Assembly: GCF_009873495.1 (NCBI RefSeq)
Contig: NZ_CP046703.1
Coordinates: 7,276,102 to 7,340,101 of the forward strand
Source: Nostoc sp. ATCC 53789
Lineage (GTDB): Bacteria > Cyanobacteriota > Cyanobacteriia > Cyanobacteriales > Nostocaceae
Direction of reading: 5' to 3'
DNA: 64,000 nt
In this document: piece after piece, positions 27,748 through 36,154 of the stretch
Layout: each line of letters starts with the position of its first letter
Position numbering within the stretch: the first letter of the stretch is position 1
Program-made: the position numbers and the translations under genes
The notes under the pieces: model-generated
Told to the model about the DNA's origin: nothing
The model's database searches: none
The model's input: the letters and a program-made list of their open reading frames with translations, nothing else

Positions 27748-28530
27748 TTAGCGGAAATTACCAGGTTTTAAGCGAACAGAGTTAGGCTGAGACTGACGAC
27801 GAACTGCTACTCCATTCCGCAAATTGTTTCCAGTACCGCCATCTTTGCGATCGAGGAAAGGTTTTAGATTAATGCCACTTCTAGATGAACTAATCCGATT
27901 ATTGCCACTCCCTAGAAGTGTACGTCCTAAATTATATAATTCATTCCCTCCACTACTGCGATCGCCATAAGTGTTAACGGCTATAGTCTGCTGTCCGTTG
28001 TCAGCAGTAGTCAAGTTCTGAAAAATGCTATTGCGGATTACAACAGGATCTTTGCCACGCGGTACTGTCAGCACAATTCTACAGGTTGGGTTAGCTTCTG
28101 TTGTAACGCAGACAATATTTTCGTTATTTTCTACAGATGTCTGAAGTTCTTGTAAGCCATCTGGACGATACAGTTCTAAGCGACTGGCAATTGTTGCACA
28201 ACGTCTTTGTGCATCCCAACCACCGCCCAAAGCCGCAGGTGCTGCCCAAGGAAAGAATTGTCCTGGTTGGCTTTGTGGCTGATACATAACGGTGGACTGA
28301 CCGTTGTAAGTCTGGCAGGTAAACCGAGTTGTACCGTCAGATGAGGGTGAAGGGGGTATACCTGTTGATGTGTCTATTGGGACTGGTGCTGATGTCCCAC
28401 CTGATGGGACTGTTGGTACTACTACACCGTCGCCAGTAGAGTCATATTGTGCCATTGCTGCCGAATTGCCCAGACACAAAGATAAGCCAATACTACCCAA
28501 AGATATCAATCGCAGTAGTTGTGATGACAT
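27748..28530 (-). CDS. COP23-domain secreted protein
   Basis: A 260-residue exported protein. Residues 1-28 form a Sec signal peptide ending AAMAQ. After a Pro/Ser/Thr-rich spacer comes a COP23 domain (about 68-195): FTCQTYNGQ, FFPWAAPAALGGGWDAQRRC, ELQTSVENNENIVCV, CRIVLTV and an xNxTTAxNGQQT end; short motifs quoted. Several Cys suggest disulfides. The family is named after a circadian-oscillating membrane-associated protein of Cyanothece-type cyanobacteria; the biochemical role is unknown. The C-terminal 60 residues are basic and low-complexity. GGAGG sits 8 nt before the ATG at 28530, supporting the start. Confidence 0.85.
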   Translation of the reverse strand: MSSQLLRLISLGSIGLSLCLGNSAAMAQYDSTGDGVVVPTVPSGGTSAPVPIDTSTGIPPSPSSDGTTRFTCQTYNGQSTVMYQPQSQPGQFFPWAAPAALGGGWDAQRRCATIASRLELYRPDGLQELQTSVENNENIVCVTTEANPTCRIVLTVPRGKDPVVIRNSIFQNLTTADNGQQTIAVNTYGDRSSGGNELYNLGRTLLGSGNNRISSSRSGINLKPFLDRKDGGTGNNLRNGVAVRRQSQPNSVRLKPGNFR

Positions 28531-28610
28531 AAATCATCCTCCAGTAGAAATAAGTAGGGAATTGATAGTTTAAGTGACGAATAATTCTCTATTTTGATTC
28601 ATTAAAAACG

Positions 28611-30245
28611 CTATTTTTTTTCTTCTCTTGCTTTTTTCTCTGCGAGTAGCTTTTTCACCCGTGCTTTAATTTCTAGATGACGCTCCACTCCTTCATAGGC
28701 GTAACGGTTGTAGCTATTACGGGTAATGAGGTTTTCTAAATAACTAACTCGCTCATTGCCGCCTGGGTGCGAAGATAACCAACTAGGAGGAGCATTTTTT
28801 TGCTGTTTTTCTAGCGTCACCATTAAGTTACGCAAGCCATCAGCAGCGTAGCCAGTGGCAACAATTAGGCGTGTGCCGAGATTATCTGCCTGACGTTCCA
28901 TGTCGCGGCTGTAACTGAGTGCAAACAGTTGACCGATAGTGCCGCCTAGAGGTAGATATTGGGTAACGTTAGAGATCAGGTTGCCTTCGCTGACTAATTG
29001 AAAAGTGTGGGATAAAAGTACATGGGATAATTCATGACCCATTAACCCAGCTAATTCTGCTTCGGAATTAGCTTTAGCGATCGCACCTGCATTAATAAAA
29101 ATTTTACCCCCAGGTAATGCAAAGGCGTTAAGGCTTTCCTCTGGAATCACAAAGAATTCGTATTTAAACTCGTCCCGTCCTCCTACCTTCGCCAATTTCT
29201 GTCCAATTTCATTGACGTATGCCAAAATATCTTCGTCTATAATTACACCCAGCTGTTTTTTTGCCTGCTTTGCCACCGACTCACCTATGGCTCGTTCACC
29301 TTGTAGCAGCATGATGGTAGAGTCAAGGGCAGAAAACGGCCCAAGCAGACTGCCAGTGACGGCATAACCTAAAGCACCTGTAATAATATTACCGAGGACA
29401 TTGCCTCTAATTTCTCCTTGTGTATAAGATTTGTAACGGTTCAGATTTTCTTCTGCTAGTTTTGTAAACTCAGGCGCTTGGGGATTTTTCGGGTTGAGAA
29501 TAGCAAATTGACGCGCCGCCAAGGACGCTTCCATCCATTTTTTATCACCAGCTAGGGCTGTAACTCTAGCTTTAATTAATTCTGCTTGATCTGGATACAG
29601 CGAAGAAGCCCGTTCTAATATATCTAATGCTTCTTTAGTGCGATCGTATTGTTTCAACGCTTCAGCATATCGAATATGGCCAGGGATAAATTCAGGATAT
29701 TGCTCAACTAACAGTTGCAGAGGTACTAAAGTTTTTGTTTGCAACTTTTGTGCTATCCCCGCCTCTGATTCTCGCCAGTAGACTTTACCTCCTGGGGATA
29801 GTTGCGTGGGGTCGAGTATGGCAGCTTTACGCTGTTGATTATCTGATGTTTTACCAAAAGGCTGCTTAACTTCGCGGTAAATTTTTTCCGCCTCTGGGAT
29901 TTGTCCCGCCAGATAAAGTTTATCCGCTTCTATAAATTTTAGCTGACGGGTGAGTTCTTCCGGGCTGAGTGGGGGTTCCTGTGGCGACTCTGGCTTTTTC
30001 GGTTCAGAAACTTCAGGCGTAGGTTTTGGTGCTTCTGGCGTTGATGAACGTTGCAGCGCTTCCCGTAACTTTTGGACTTTAGTTGTTTCTGAATTGGGCT
30101 TTGTCGTTTCAATAGTGGTAGAAGCAGCAGGTTCTTGTGCCAGAAGGGGTGAAGTTGCCTGCGTTAGGATTATCAAAATTGATGTAGCAGCTGAAAGTAA
30201 TACCCACTTCCAAGCTGGCAGTAAAGACTTCCAGATTCGTTTCAT
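28611..30245 (-). CDS. M48-family zinc metalloprotease with TPR region
   Basis: An exported or membrane-anchored M48 peptidase. I prefer ATG 30245 (MKRIWKSLLPAWKWVLLSA) because it gives a clear signal peptide ending ATSPLLAQ; an earlier in-frame ATG at 30293 adds 16 codons. A Pro/Glu-rich linker (about 45-95) is followed by TPR-like helices (about 95-270). The peptidase domain has the zinc motif HELSH near residue 404, a second Glu region ERQADNLGTRL, and a DxDILAYVNEIGQKL opening typical of the BepA/YfgC type. It probably takes part in envelope protein quality control, by family analogy. It stands alone, 80 nt beyond the COP23 gene on the same strand. Confidence 0.9.
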   Translation of the reverse strand: MKRIWKSLLPAWKWVLLSAATSILIILTQATSPLLAQEPAASTTIETTKPNSETTKVQKLREALQRSSTPEAPKPTPEVSEPKKPESPQEPPLSPEELTRQLKFIEADKLYLAGQIPEAEKIYREVKQPFGKTSDNQQRKAAILDPTQLSPGGKVYWRESEAGIAQKLQTKTLVPLQLLVEQYPEFIPGHIRYAEALKQYDRTKEALDILERASSLYPDQAELIKARVTALAGDKKWMEASLAARQFAILNPKNPQAPEFTKLAEENLNRYKSYTQGEIRGNVLGNIITGALGYAVTGSLLGPFSALDSTIMLLQGERAIGESVAKQAKKQLGVIIDEDILAYVNEIGQKLAKVGGRDEFKYEFFVIPEESLNAFALPGGKIFINAGAIAKANSEAELAGLMGHELSHVLLSHTFQLVSEGNLISNVTQYLPLGGTIGQLFALSYSRDMERQADNLGTRLIVATGYAADGLRNLMVTLEKQQKNAPPSWLSSHPGGNERVSYLENLITRNSYNRYAYEGVERHLEIKARVKKLLAEKKAREEKK

Positions 30246-30293
30246 GCTTGGGCCCACGTATACAAAAGGCTCTTTTTTAAATTTTATGAGCAA

Positions 30294-30627
30294 TTAGAAA
30301 AATACGCATATAATGATGTATTTTTTGTGAGGCAGTATGCGGAACTGCGAACTGTTCGGTGATGCGGCGCAGCACTTATTTGCTTAAACTGAGTCACTCA
30401 AATACTTGAAAATTTTGCTTATAAGCTAATGAGCATTTAAGTTGCATAACACCAGGGCTGAAGCCCTTACTACAAGCGAATCAGTCTGGAAAAATGAATG
30501 ACGATTAGCTTATATCAATACGGTTCATTTAAGGGCTACTGGCAAAAATTTTGGGGTTTTGAGACGCGATAAATCGCCGTCTCTACAAGTGTTTTGCTCA
30601 TATCTGAACTGTATTGGCTTATATATG
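30294..30627. other. Intergenic region with repeats
   Basis: About 330 nt with no supported gene. It contains an AGGGCTGAAGCCCT palindrome near 30451-30467 and the MITE-like element at 30517-30615. Confidence 0.5.
30517..30615. repeat. MITE-like element, AATACGGTTC ends
   Basis: The left end AATACGGTTC at 30517-30526 is matched by inverted GAACTGTATT at 30606-30615. The interior carries the palindrome GAGACGCGATAAATCGCCGTCTC also seen in other copies in this window. Confidence 0.5.
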
Positions 30628-31374
30628 CTATTGCAGATTATTTGGGTCAATACCTTGAGATTGTAAATAGGCAATTAGCCGTTCTTTTTGCTGGCGTTCC
30701 TGTTCGGCACGCTGGCGTTCCTGTTCAATTTGTTCCACCGCCCAAAGCAACAAATTACCTGCCTCATCCCACCAGCGCAACCAGTAACCAGTTCTAGCTT
30801 CCTTTGTTCCTTGCCAAGTTCCCAGAAATAAACCCATTGAATCAATCCAATGACGACCATTTTCATTAGGTTGCTTTAACTCGTAGCGGCTGTTTTCGAG
30901 TTGGTAAAATTCTAACAAACCGCCATTTGGGTCAAAAATTACATAAATTGGAACTTGAAGAATCTGCTCATAAAAAAACCATTTTCCTGGTGGATAGGTT
31001 CGCTTAAAAGAGTATTCTCCGCCCTCAGTGTCAGAAAGAAATTCCATCACAATTGCCGGAATATCTCCATCTAAATTGGGTGTATAGCTTTTGCGTTCTC
31101 CTAAAACTTGATTTACCGATGGCACATAAACCCAGTCGGGTGCTTTAGCAACAAATTGCCCGTTTATCGTTGCACAAAGTCCAAAATTCGAGGCTATTAA
31201 CATCTGCGGTTGGATGAAACCGTTTATCTCAAGGCTTTCGCGCAAAGCACCAGCTAATAGTGGCTGACCTGTATTTTCCACTGGTTCATCCTCTAGGTGA
31301 AAATCTGCGGGCAACGCTTCCCAAGATATTACCAGTTCTGTTGAAGATTTAGCTTCACCAAGTTGGGTTGTCAT
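30628..31374 (-). CDS. Uma2-family (DUF820) putative endonuclease
   Basis: A protein of about 248 residues in the Uma2 family, which has a PD-(D/E)xK restriction-nuclease-like fold and is greatly expanded in cyanobacteria; its cellular role is unproven. Recognisable parts are the APDWVYVPSV segment (catalytic Asp), the IVMEFLSDTE strand (Glu) and the YPPGKWFFYEQILQVPIYVIFDP region. The C-terminus is a Glu/Arg/Gln-rich helix (about 212-240), as is frequent in the family. ATG 31374 is preferred over an upstream GTG at 31380 because AAGGGG is spaced well before it. Confidence 0.85.
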   Translation of the reverse strand: MTTQLGEAKSSTELVISWEALPADFHLEDEPVENTGQPLLAGALRESLEINGFIQPQMLIASNFGLCATINGQFVAKAPDWVYVPSVNQVLGERKSYTPNLDGDIPAIVMEFLSDTEGGEYSFKRTYPPGKWFFYEQILQVPIYVIFDPNGGLLEFYQLENSRYELKQPNENGRHWIDSMGLFLGTWQGTKEARTGYWLRWWDEAGNLLLWAVEQIEQERQRAEQERQQKERLIAYLQSQGIDPNNLQ

Positions 31375-31470
31375 AAACACCCCTTTTATTGATTTGTCTT
31401 TATTTTATGAGCGATCGCATTTATTCTACAACGTCGTAGTTTGAGATGCGATTGCACAGCAGTAAAACAC

Positions 31471-31498
31471 AAAAAACCCCGGCGAAACTAACCGGGGT
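31471..31498 (-). terminator. Rho-independent terminator of the psb34-like gene
   Basis: On the minus strand ACCCCGG-TTAGTTTCG-CCGGGGT is followed by TTTTTT. The GC-rich stem with a T tract about 55 nt after the stop at 31553 is a textbook intrinsic terminator. Confidence 0.85.
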
Positions 31499-31552
31499 AA
31501 GAGAGAGAGGTACGAATGACGATGAGATACAGCGATACCGAAATTGAAAATC

Positions 31553-31723
31553 TTAGCTAACGCTAAAACCAATTAAAACTAAAGTTGTAACAATTAAAGT
31601 AGCAAAAAGACTTTGTAAAACGTATTTACGTTGTTCCCAAATTGCTGGGTACTCGGCGTAGTAAACCTTGGGTTCAGCTGCGTAGTTATTGAGAATGCCG
31701 TCTTCATTTACAGTGGTGTACAT
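31553..31723 (-). CDS. psb34: Psb34-type small photosystem II assembly protein (ssl1498 family)
   Basis: A 56-residue single-span thylakoid protein. It reads MYTTVNEDGILNNYAAEPK, then YYAEYPAIWEQRKY, then a hydrophobic helix VLQSLFATLIVTTLVLIGF ending SVS*. This matches the ssl1498 family of light-harvesting-like proteins, now known as Psb34, which bind the CP47 side of photosystem II assembly intermediates and compete with Hlips. The start is ATG 31723 and the stop TAA is at 31553-31555. A strong terminator follows, so it is a monocistronic gene. The assignment rests on remembered family sequences. Confidence 0.85.
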   Translation of the reverse strand: MYTTVNEDGILNNYAAEPKVYYAEYPAIWEQRKYVLQSLFATLIVTTLVLIGFSVS

Positions 31724-31940
31724 ATTTTTTTCTCTTCTTTTGTTTACTTATGTAACTAAATTTAACAGAATTGTTACGAAACGTCAAGAGGACTTGACAA
31801 AAAAGGGCTGATTATTTTAGTAAAAATAACTTATCAGGCATAGGGAACTGAGGTGAAGCTACCCCAGCCGCCGAAAATGCCATATATTACGCAATTTTTT
31901 AAATTGCAAAATCTAAAATCCAAAATTGTATAAAAATAGA

Positions 31941-32041
31941 ACTTACGCAAAACTACACGCGGTAGGGGCAATTCATGAATTACCCCTACCGGAAAATAAC
32001 GGTTTGGGCTATCTATTTTTGGCGTAAGTCCTGAAAGAGTA
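31941..32041. repeat. Element bounded by ACTTACGC / GCGTAAGT
   Basis: ACTTACGC at 31941-31948 is inverted as GCGTAAGT at 32032-32039. Inside is a strong stem, GGTAGGGGCAATTC (31961-31974) with ATGAATTACCCCTACC (to 31990). It has the form of a small inverted-repeat element. Confidence 0.5.
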
Positions 32042-32046
32042 GAGAC

Positions 32047-32100
32047 AATACGGTTCGGTTAAGGCAAGAGACGCGATAAATCGCTGTCTCTACAAAGGAC
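32047..32100. repeat. One-ended copy of the AATAC-GGTTCGGTTAAGG element
   Basis: AATACGGTTCGGTTAAGG begins at 32047 and is followed by CAAGAGACGCGATAAATCGC. The left ends at 40325 and 61877 share this arrangement, but no matching right end is seen before the next gene, so it is probably truncated. Confidence 0.45.
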
Positions 32101-32234
32101 TTACTTATTAGACATCTCCAGAAGTTAATTATGCGTTACCTGAAACCCTTTTAGAGACGTTGCATTGCAACGTCTGTTCATTTTCACCAGATATCTATTG
32201 TAAAGACGGCGATTTATCGCGTCTCTCTAACCAT

Positions 32235-33281
32235 CTAATTCTTCATCACTGCATCCAAAAGCACATTGGCATCAAAGCGGACTACATCGGTGCAAGGTAG
32301 CCCGGTTTCTGCTGTTATTTGAGCGATACTTTCCTCAGCCGCAGCTTCATCTAAATGTGCTGTGTTAAGTGCTATACCCACTACAGGCACACTTGCAAAA
32401 GCGCCACCTGCACTAGCAACGGTTTCATAAAGACGAATTACCTCTAGTAAAGGTGGAATTATTACATGGGGATGATTGCGGACATGAACTTGTCCCGCCC
32501 GATGGACTAACACCAGTTGAGTTGGTTGGGAACCACGAATCAGGGGTAGAGTTGCCGTTGAACCAGGGTGTAGCAGTGAACCTTGTCCTTCAATGTGCAA
32601 GATGTCATAGTTTTTGCCGTAGCGCATCACTACTTGTTCCACAGCACCAGCAGCAAAATCTACCCGCACGGCATCTAAAGGCACACCATCTCCTTCTAAC
32701 ATCACCCCAGTTTGACCTGTAGCGAGAAATTTAGAACGCCAGCCCCGCAGTTTTGATGCCCAATGTAACTGTAGGCTAGTTGACATTTTACCGATCGCCA
32801 TATCGGTTCCCACTGTCAACACCCGCCGACACGGAAGCGTGCGGGCTATTCCACTAGCCACACCTATATTAGGCGGCTCTTTGCGGACATCCCAAATTAG
32901 TTGCCCTGGTTTGAGCAGTGCATTTAAGTCGGGTATATTTGCCATTGGTGTATGCAAACCGTTCACCAAGGACATCCCAGCTTCTAAAGCATCTTTGATT
33001 TCTAACCAATAATCATCTGGGATAGCACCACCACTTGGGGCAATGCCTATTACCAAAACTTCTGGCTTGTACTCTAGGGCTGCGGCTACCGATGCCACAA
33101 TTGGAACATTACGCTTGATACCTGTTAATTCTGTCAGAGATTTGCCAGCACATTCGCGATCGATGACGGCTACAATTGGTGCTTCGCTGTAACGTAAAAT
33201 TGCGAGTCCTGTTTTGCCGTGAGCCCCAGTAGTTCCTTCATGTAATAAGATAGCTACTCGTTGATTAAGTGGTAGACGCAC
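32235..33281 (-). CDS. DUF1611-family protein, DgcN-like
   Basis: A 348-residue DUF1611 (P-loop-containing, DgcN-type) protein. The N-terminal half reads VAILLHEGTTGAHGKTGLA and AVIDRECAGKSL. The C-terminal half begins RVLTVGTDMAIGKMSTSLQ, a P-loop-like GTDMAIGK, with HIEGQGSLLHPG and LVHRAGQ. In other bacteria DgcN-type proteins are reported to N-acetylate D-glutamate in a D-Glu catabolic route together with the epimerase-like DgcA. Here its start overlaps the end of the enolase-superfamily epimerase gene by 17 nt (33265-33281), the same pairing. The substrate in this organism is inferred. Confidence 0.8.
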   Translation of the reverse strand: MRLPLNQRVAILLHEGTTGAHGKTGLAILRYSEAPIVAVIDRECAGKSLTELTGIKRNVPIVASVAAALEYKPEVLVIGIAPSGGAIPDDYWLEIKDALEAGMSLVNGLHTPMANIPDLNALLKPGQLIWDVRKEPPNIGVASGIARTLPCRRVLTVGTDMAIGKMSTSLQLHWASKLRGWRSKFLATGQTGVMLEGDGVPLDAVRVDFAAGAVEQVVMRYGKNYDILHIEGQGSLLHPGSTATLPLIRGSQPTQLVLVHRAGQVHVRNHPHVIIPPLLEVIRLYETVASAGGAFASVPVVGIALNTAHLDEAAAEESIAQITAETGLPCTDVVRFDANVLLDAVMKN

Positions 33282-34317
33282 TGTGTTTTACCCCCAAACC
33301 TGGTAAATCGTTTAGCAAAACTCTACCTTCTTTTAGCAATGCACCTGTAAAAGGATCATCGATTAAGTTGAGGTGACTGTCTAAATCTAAATAATCAGCT
33401 AGTGGCGCTAGCTGTAATGCTGCTGTATTAGCTAGGGAAGTATCAGAATAGCAACCGAACATTACTTGCAACCGATATGCTCGCGCTGTATGTACCATTC
33501 GCATCGCTTCTGTTAGTCCCCCTGATTTCATCAGTTTGATATTAATACCATCCACGTAATTTGCCAAATCGGGAATATCAGAGCTTGTGAAGCAACTTTC
33601 ATCGACAAAGATGGGCAAGGGAGAGTGTTCTTTGAGTTTTGCTAAACTTTTTTCCTGACCCCGTGGCAATGGCTGTTCTACATACTTTATACCCAATTCA
33701 GCTAGCCAATTGCACATTGCGATCGCATCTTCTAAACTCCAACCCCCGTTAGCATCAACAAAAAGCTCTGGTTCCGGTGCTTCTTCTCGCACCGCTAAGA
33801 GCATTTTTTTATCTGCATCTATGCCATCTGGACTGCCTAACTTCACCTTAAAAAGGCGGACATCGGTAAATTGTAACCAGTCTCGCGCTCTTGCGATCGC
33901 ACCTTCAGGCGAATTAATCCCTATTGTGACTGAAGTTGGTACTATTTGATTGCGATCGAGTCCCCAAATTTGCCACAAAGGTAAACCTACACGCTTACCT
34001 AACCAGTCGTGCATTGCCATATCCAAGGCTGCTCTAGCAGCAGAAGGAAGATGGTTTTGTATTAAAATTTGCTCAATTTGCTGACGTTGTAAGGGGCTGA
34101 ATGTTTGCAACAGTGGCACAACTTGCTCTAGAGCATTTTTGATTACATCAGTTGATTGCCGATGATTACCTACACCAAAGGGCGATGCTTCCCCCCAGCC
34201 TTCGATACCATCATCTGAAATTCTCACCCATACATTCGTTGTCTGTGCCGTTGTACCTCTACTAATGGTCAACGGAAATCTTTTATTTACTGTAAATAAA
34301 TTTACATTTATTTGCAT
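33265..34317 (-). CDS. Dipeptide epimerase / DgcA-like enolase-superfamily enzyme
   Basis: A 350-residue enolase-superfamily protein of the muconate lactonizing subgroup. The N-terminal capping domain is about 1-115. The barrel carries the catalytic Lys in FKVKLGS (near 160), metal ligands Asp in LFVDANGGW (near 187), Glu in YVEQPLPRG (near 213) and Asp in IFVDESCF (near 237), and the second Lys in GINIKLMKSGG. The family includes L-Ala-D/L-Glu epimerases and N-acetyl-D-Glu racemase (DgcA). The overlap with the DUF1611 gene favours linked metabolism of D-Glu or of murein-derived dipeptides. Confidence 0.87.
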   Translation of the reverse strand: MQINVNLFTVNKRFPLTISRGTTAQTTNVWVRISDDGIEGWGEASPFGVGNHRQSTDVIKNALEQVVPLLQTFSPLQRQQIEQILIQNHLPSAARAALDMAMHDWLGKRVGLPLWQIWGLDRNQIVPTSVTIGINSPEGAIARARDWLQFTDVRLFKVKLGSPDGIDADKKMLLAVREEAPEPELFVDANGGWSLEDAIAMCNWLAELGIKYVEQPLPRGQEKSLAKLKEHSPLPIFVDESCFTSSDIPDLANYVDGINIKLMKSGGLTEAMRMVHTARAYRLQVMFGCYSDTSLANTAALQLAPLADYLDLDSHLNLIDDPFTGALLKEGRVLLNDLPGLGVKHSASTT

Positions 34318-34455
34318 ACTAATTCTGTATATTATGTTATTGCAAAAGCAAGTGTAAGTTCAAAGTTTAGATTATCGGATGTATCTGTTATACTTTTTTA
34401 CATTCATTGCTTAGTACTAAAGTTTTTATACATAATTCTATTTTTTACTTGATTT

Positions 34456-35010
34456 ATGAGCAACTTAAAAAAATGGAAGACTTTAAAATCAAAAATGGTT
34501 TTAGATAACCCCTGGTGTCAGGTGAGGCAAGATGAAATAGAATTGCCCAATGGCAAAATTATAGATGATTATTTTGTCAGTATTAAGCCTGACGTGGCGA
34601 TGGTTTTACCTATCACTCCTAATAGAGAAATTATTTTTGTCCGTCAATACAGACACGCAGTAGGTGAATTTTTCATGGAACTGCCGGCAGGAAATTTTGA
34701 CCCTACAAAAGAGAGTGCAGAAGTAGCAGCAATTAGAGAATTTACAGAAGAGACTGGTTATATTGCCCAAGAATTTAGAAAAATTGGAACTCTATACGAT
34801 AAGCCGAGTAAAGATACCAATCAAATACATTTATTTTTAGCAGATAATGTGAGCAAAGTTGGAGAGCAACAACTAGATATTACAGAAGAAATTGAAGTAG
34901 TATTAATTCCTGTAGAATCAGTTTTAGATAAAATTGCCCAAGGTGAAATTTCTGTGGCAGGAACTGTTGCGGCTCTCTTCTTAGGTTTAAAGTTTATCAC
35001 TTCTCAATAA
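34456..35010 (+). CDS. Nudix hydrolase, ADP-ribose pyrophosphatase-like
   Basis: A 184-residue Nudix protein. The Nudix box sits within residues about 80-102: Gly-Asn-Phe then REFTEETG, matching GX5EX7REUXEEXGU. Preceding strands VMVLPI..REIIFVRQYRHAVGEFFMELPAG are typical of the ADP-ribose/sugar-nucleotide pyrophosphatase subgroup (short motifs VRQYRH, ELPAG). It is divergent from the epimerase gene with a 138-nt shared upstream region. The C-terminal helix GTVAALFLGLKF is also usual. Exact substrate unknown. Confidence 0.88.
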   Translation: MSNLKKWKTLKSKMVLDNPWCQVRQDEIELPNGKIIDDYFVSIKPDVAMVLPITPNREIIFVRQYRHAVGEFFMELPAGNFDPTKESAEVAAIREFTEETGYIAQEFRKIGTLYDKPSKDTNQIHLFLADNVSKVGEQQLDITEEIEVVLIPVESVLDKIAQGEISVAGTVAALFLGLKFITSQ

Positions 35011-35057
35011 TCAATATAGCTTTTTTGGCTTTAACAAGAATAATGCTTGAGATAGGT

Positions 35058-35474
35058 TTAAACTTTGCACCATTTGGCATTGATACGCGATTTCCCTGGC
35101 ACGATTTTTATAAGTCCTTTGTTCCGCAACCTATAAAAAATATTTTTTATTACTGTACCTGATTCGATACCAGTCATTTGTCGAGCAATACGATTATCTA
35201 TTTCTTCATGATCTACAAGATAGTCCATGACTAGTTGCTCATACTGTGGATACATTTCATACATTGAGATTGTATTTTCTGAATCTGCGTCATTAATTCC
35301 AATTTTACGCCAAGCTGCATTACTTCTTGCTCTCCCAGGAACAGCCTCAATAAGTCCCCTATCTTTTAACCTAGAAAATGCTTGCTTGATAGTTCCTTCT
35401 GAACGAATTCCAGTTTCATTTCGAGCAATTTTATTAGTAATTTCTTTAAATTTGTAGCATACAATGCAATCCAT
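35058..35474 (-). CDS. Tandem winged-helix protein of unknown function
   Basis: A 138-residue protein made of two similar units: ITNKIARNETGI..IKQAFSRLKDRGLIEAVPG and IDNRIARQMTGI..IKNIFYRLRNKGLIKIVPG. Each has the helix-turn-helix plus wing look of a winged-helix DNA-binding domain, ending WRK/WCK. Sequence similar to the start of the second repeat (EFDRYF) can be read just upstream of the ATG but is cut off by a stop, so the first repeat may be truncated at its N-terminus. It diverges from the small ORF at 35520 with only 45 nt between starts and might regulate it. No named family recognised. Confidence 0.6.
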   Translation of the reverse strand: MDCIVCYKFKEITNKIARNETGIRSEGTIKQAFSRLKDRGLIEAVPGRARSNAAWRKIGINDADSENTISMYEMYPQYEQLVMDYLVDHEEIDNRIARQMTGIESGTVIKNIFYRLRNKGLIKIVPGKSRINAKWCKV

Positions 35475-35519
35475 GAAGTATCGGTCAAATTCTAATCTTT
35501 AATCAAAAACACTACACTT

Positions 35520-35849
35520 GTGACAATAATTCCAGATGAAGCATTGGTAGTTCGGGGAGGGCGTAATAGTCCAGAGGATATTCGACGTGGAATAGGTACT
35601 CATCCCAGTGGCATAACAGGAATTTCTGTGGAATGTGCAGTAGGATCGTCAGTAGCGGAGTTGGCATCGAGTATTCCTCATGGTCAGATTGGTGTAACAA
35701 CAGTTGGCAAGGTTCGCCAAGCAGGTGGTGATGTAATCCGAACATCCGGTAGAAGTGCTAATCATGCAACATTAAGGGGTTTAAACCCGCAGCAAGTTAG
35801 TCAACTCCTTACACCTACTGTTCCAAATCCAGCAAAGCAGCAGTTATAG
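35520..35849 (+). CDS. Small protein resembling an orphan toxin domain
   Basis: A 109-residue ORF starting at GTG 35520; no ATG or clear SD is available and the frame is open only eight codons further upstream. It begins IIPDEALVVRGGRNSPED and contains GITGISVECA, IPHGQIGVTTVGKVRQAGGDVI and NHATLRGLNPQQVSQLL. The layout (compact Gly-rich domain without a signal, followed 15 nt later by a small acidic protein) is like the C-terminal tip of a polymorphic toxin detached from its carrier. The VVRGG start is faintly reminiscent of ADP-ribosyltransferase toxins, but I cannot place the fold. Function inferred only. Confidence 0.5.
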   Translation: MTIIPDEALVVRGGRNSPEDIRRGIGTHPSGITGISVECAVGSSVAELASSIPHGQIGVTTVGKVRQAGGDVIRTSGRSANHATLRGLNPQQVSQLLTPTVPNPAKQQL

Positions 35850-35864
35850 TTTGGATCACATAGA

Positions 35865-36125
35865 ATGATTAACCCTAGAGTTTTTGCAGATTTTCATAAT
35901 GCTGATGCTGAAGGGCGTTTGCGTTTGAACTGTATTGGTACAATCGAAGACTTAGCGAATCAAAGTATTGAGCTACGAGATGGGCAGTTACTCACGATAT
36001 ATAGCGAGGATTTGGAAGTTAATGGAGTGGTGCAGTTCTCCGAAGAGGAGAAGTTGTGGGTTGCTGCCATTGATTGGGATCGAATCACACAAGTTGAGAA
36101 TTTTGTTGTGCAGGCACAAGTTTGA
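35865..36125 (+). CDS. Small acidic protein, possible immunity partner
   Basis: An 86-residue acidic protein (MINPRVFADFHNADAEGR, key residues only; then LNCIGTIEDLANQSIEL, VVQFSEEEKLWVAAIDWD). It appears to be a small beta-rich domain. It begins 15 nt after the stop of the 109-residue ORF on the same strand, so the two are probably co-transcribed. The gene order and acidity fit an immunity or antitoxin protein for the upstream ORF; no family is recognised. Confidence 0.6.
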   Translation: MINPRVFADFHNADAEGRLRLNCIGTIEDLANQSIELRDGQLLTIYSEDLEVNGVVQFSEEEKLWVAAIDWDRITQVENFVVQAQV

Positions 36126-36154
36126 GTATCCACGCCACTTAATTTTTTAGGTTT

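Larger units (their letters stand above)
31724..32234. other. Repeat-rich intergenic region
   Basis: About 510 nt without a supported gene. It contains the GGACTTACGC-flanked element (31941-32041), a one-ended MITE-like copy (from 32047), and palindromes GAGACGTTGCATTGCAACGTC (near 32152-32173) and GACGGCGATTTATCGCGTC (near 32205-32225). Confidence 0.6.
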
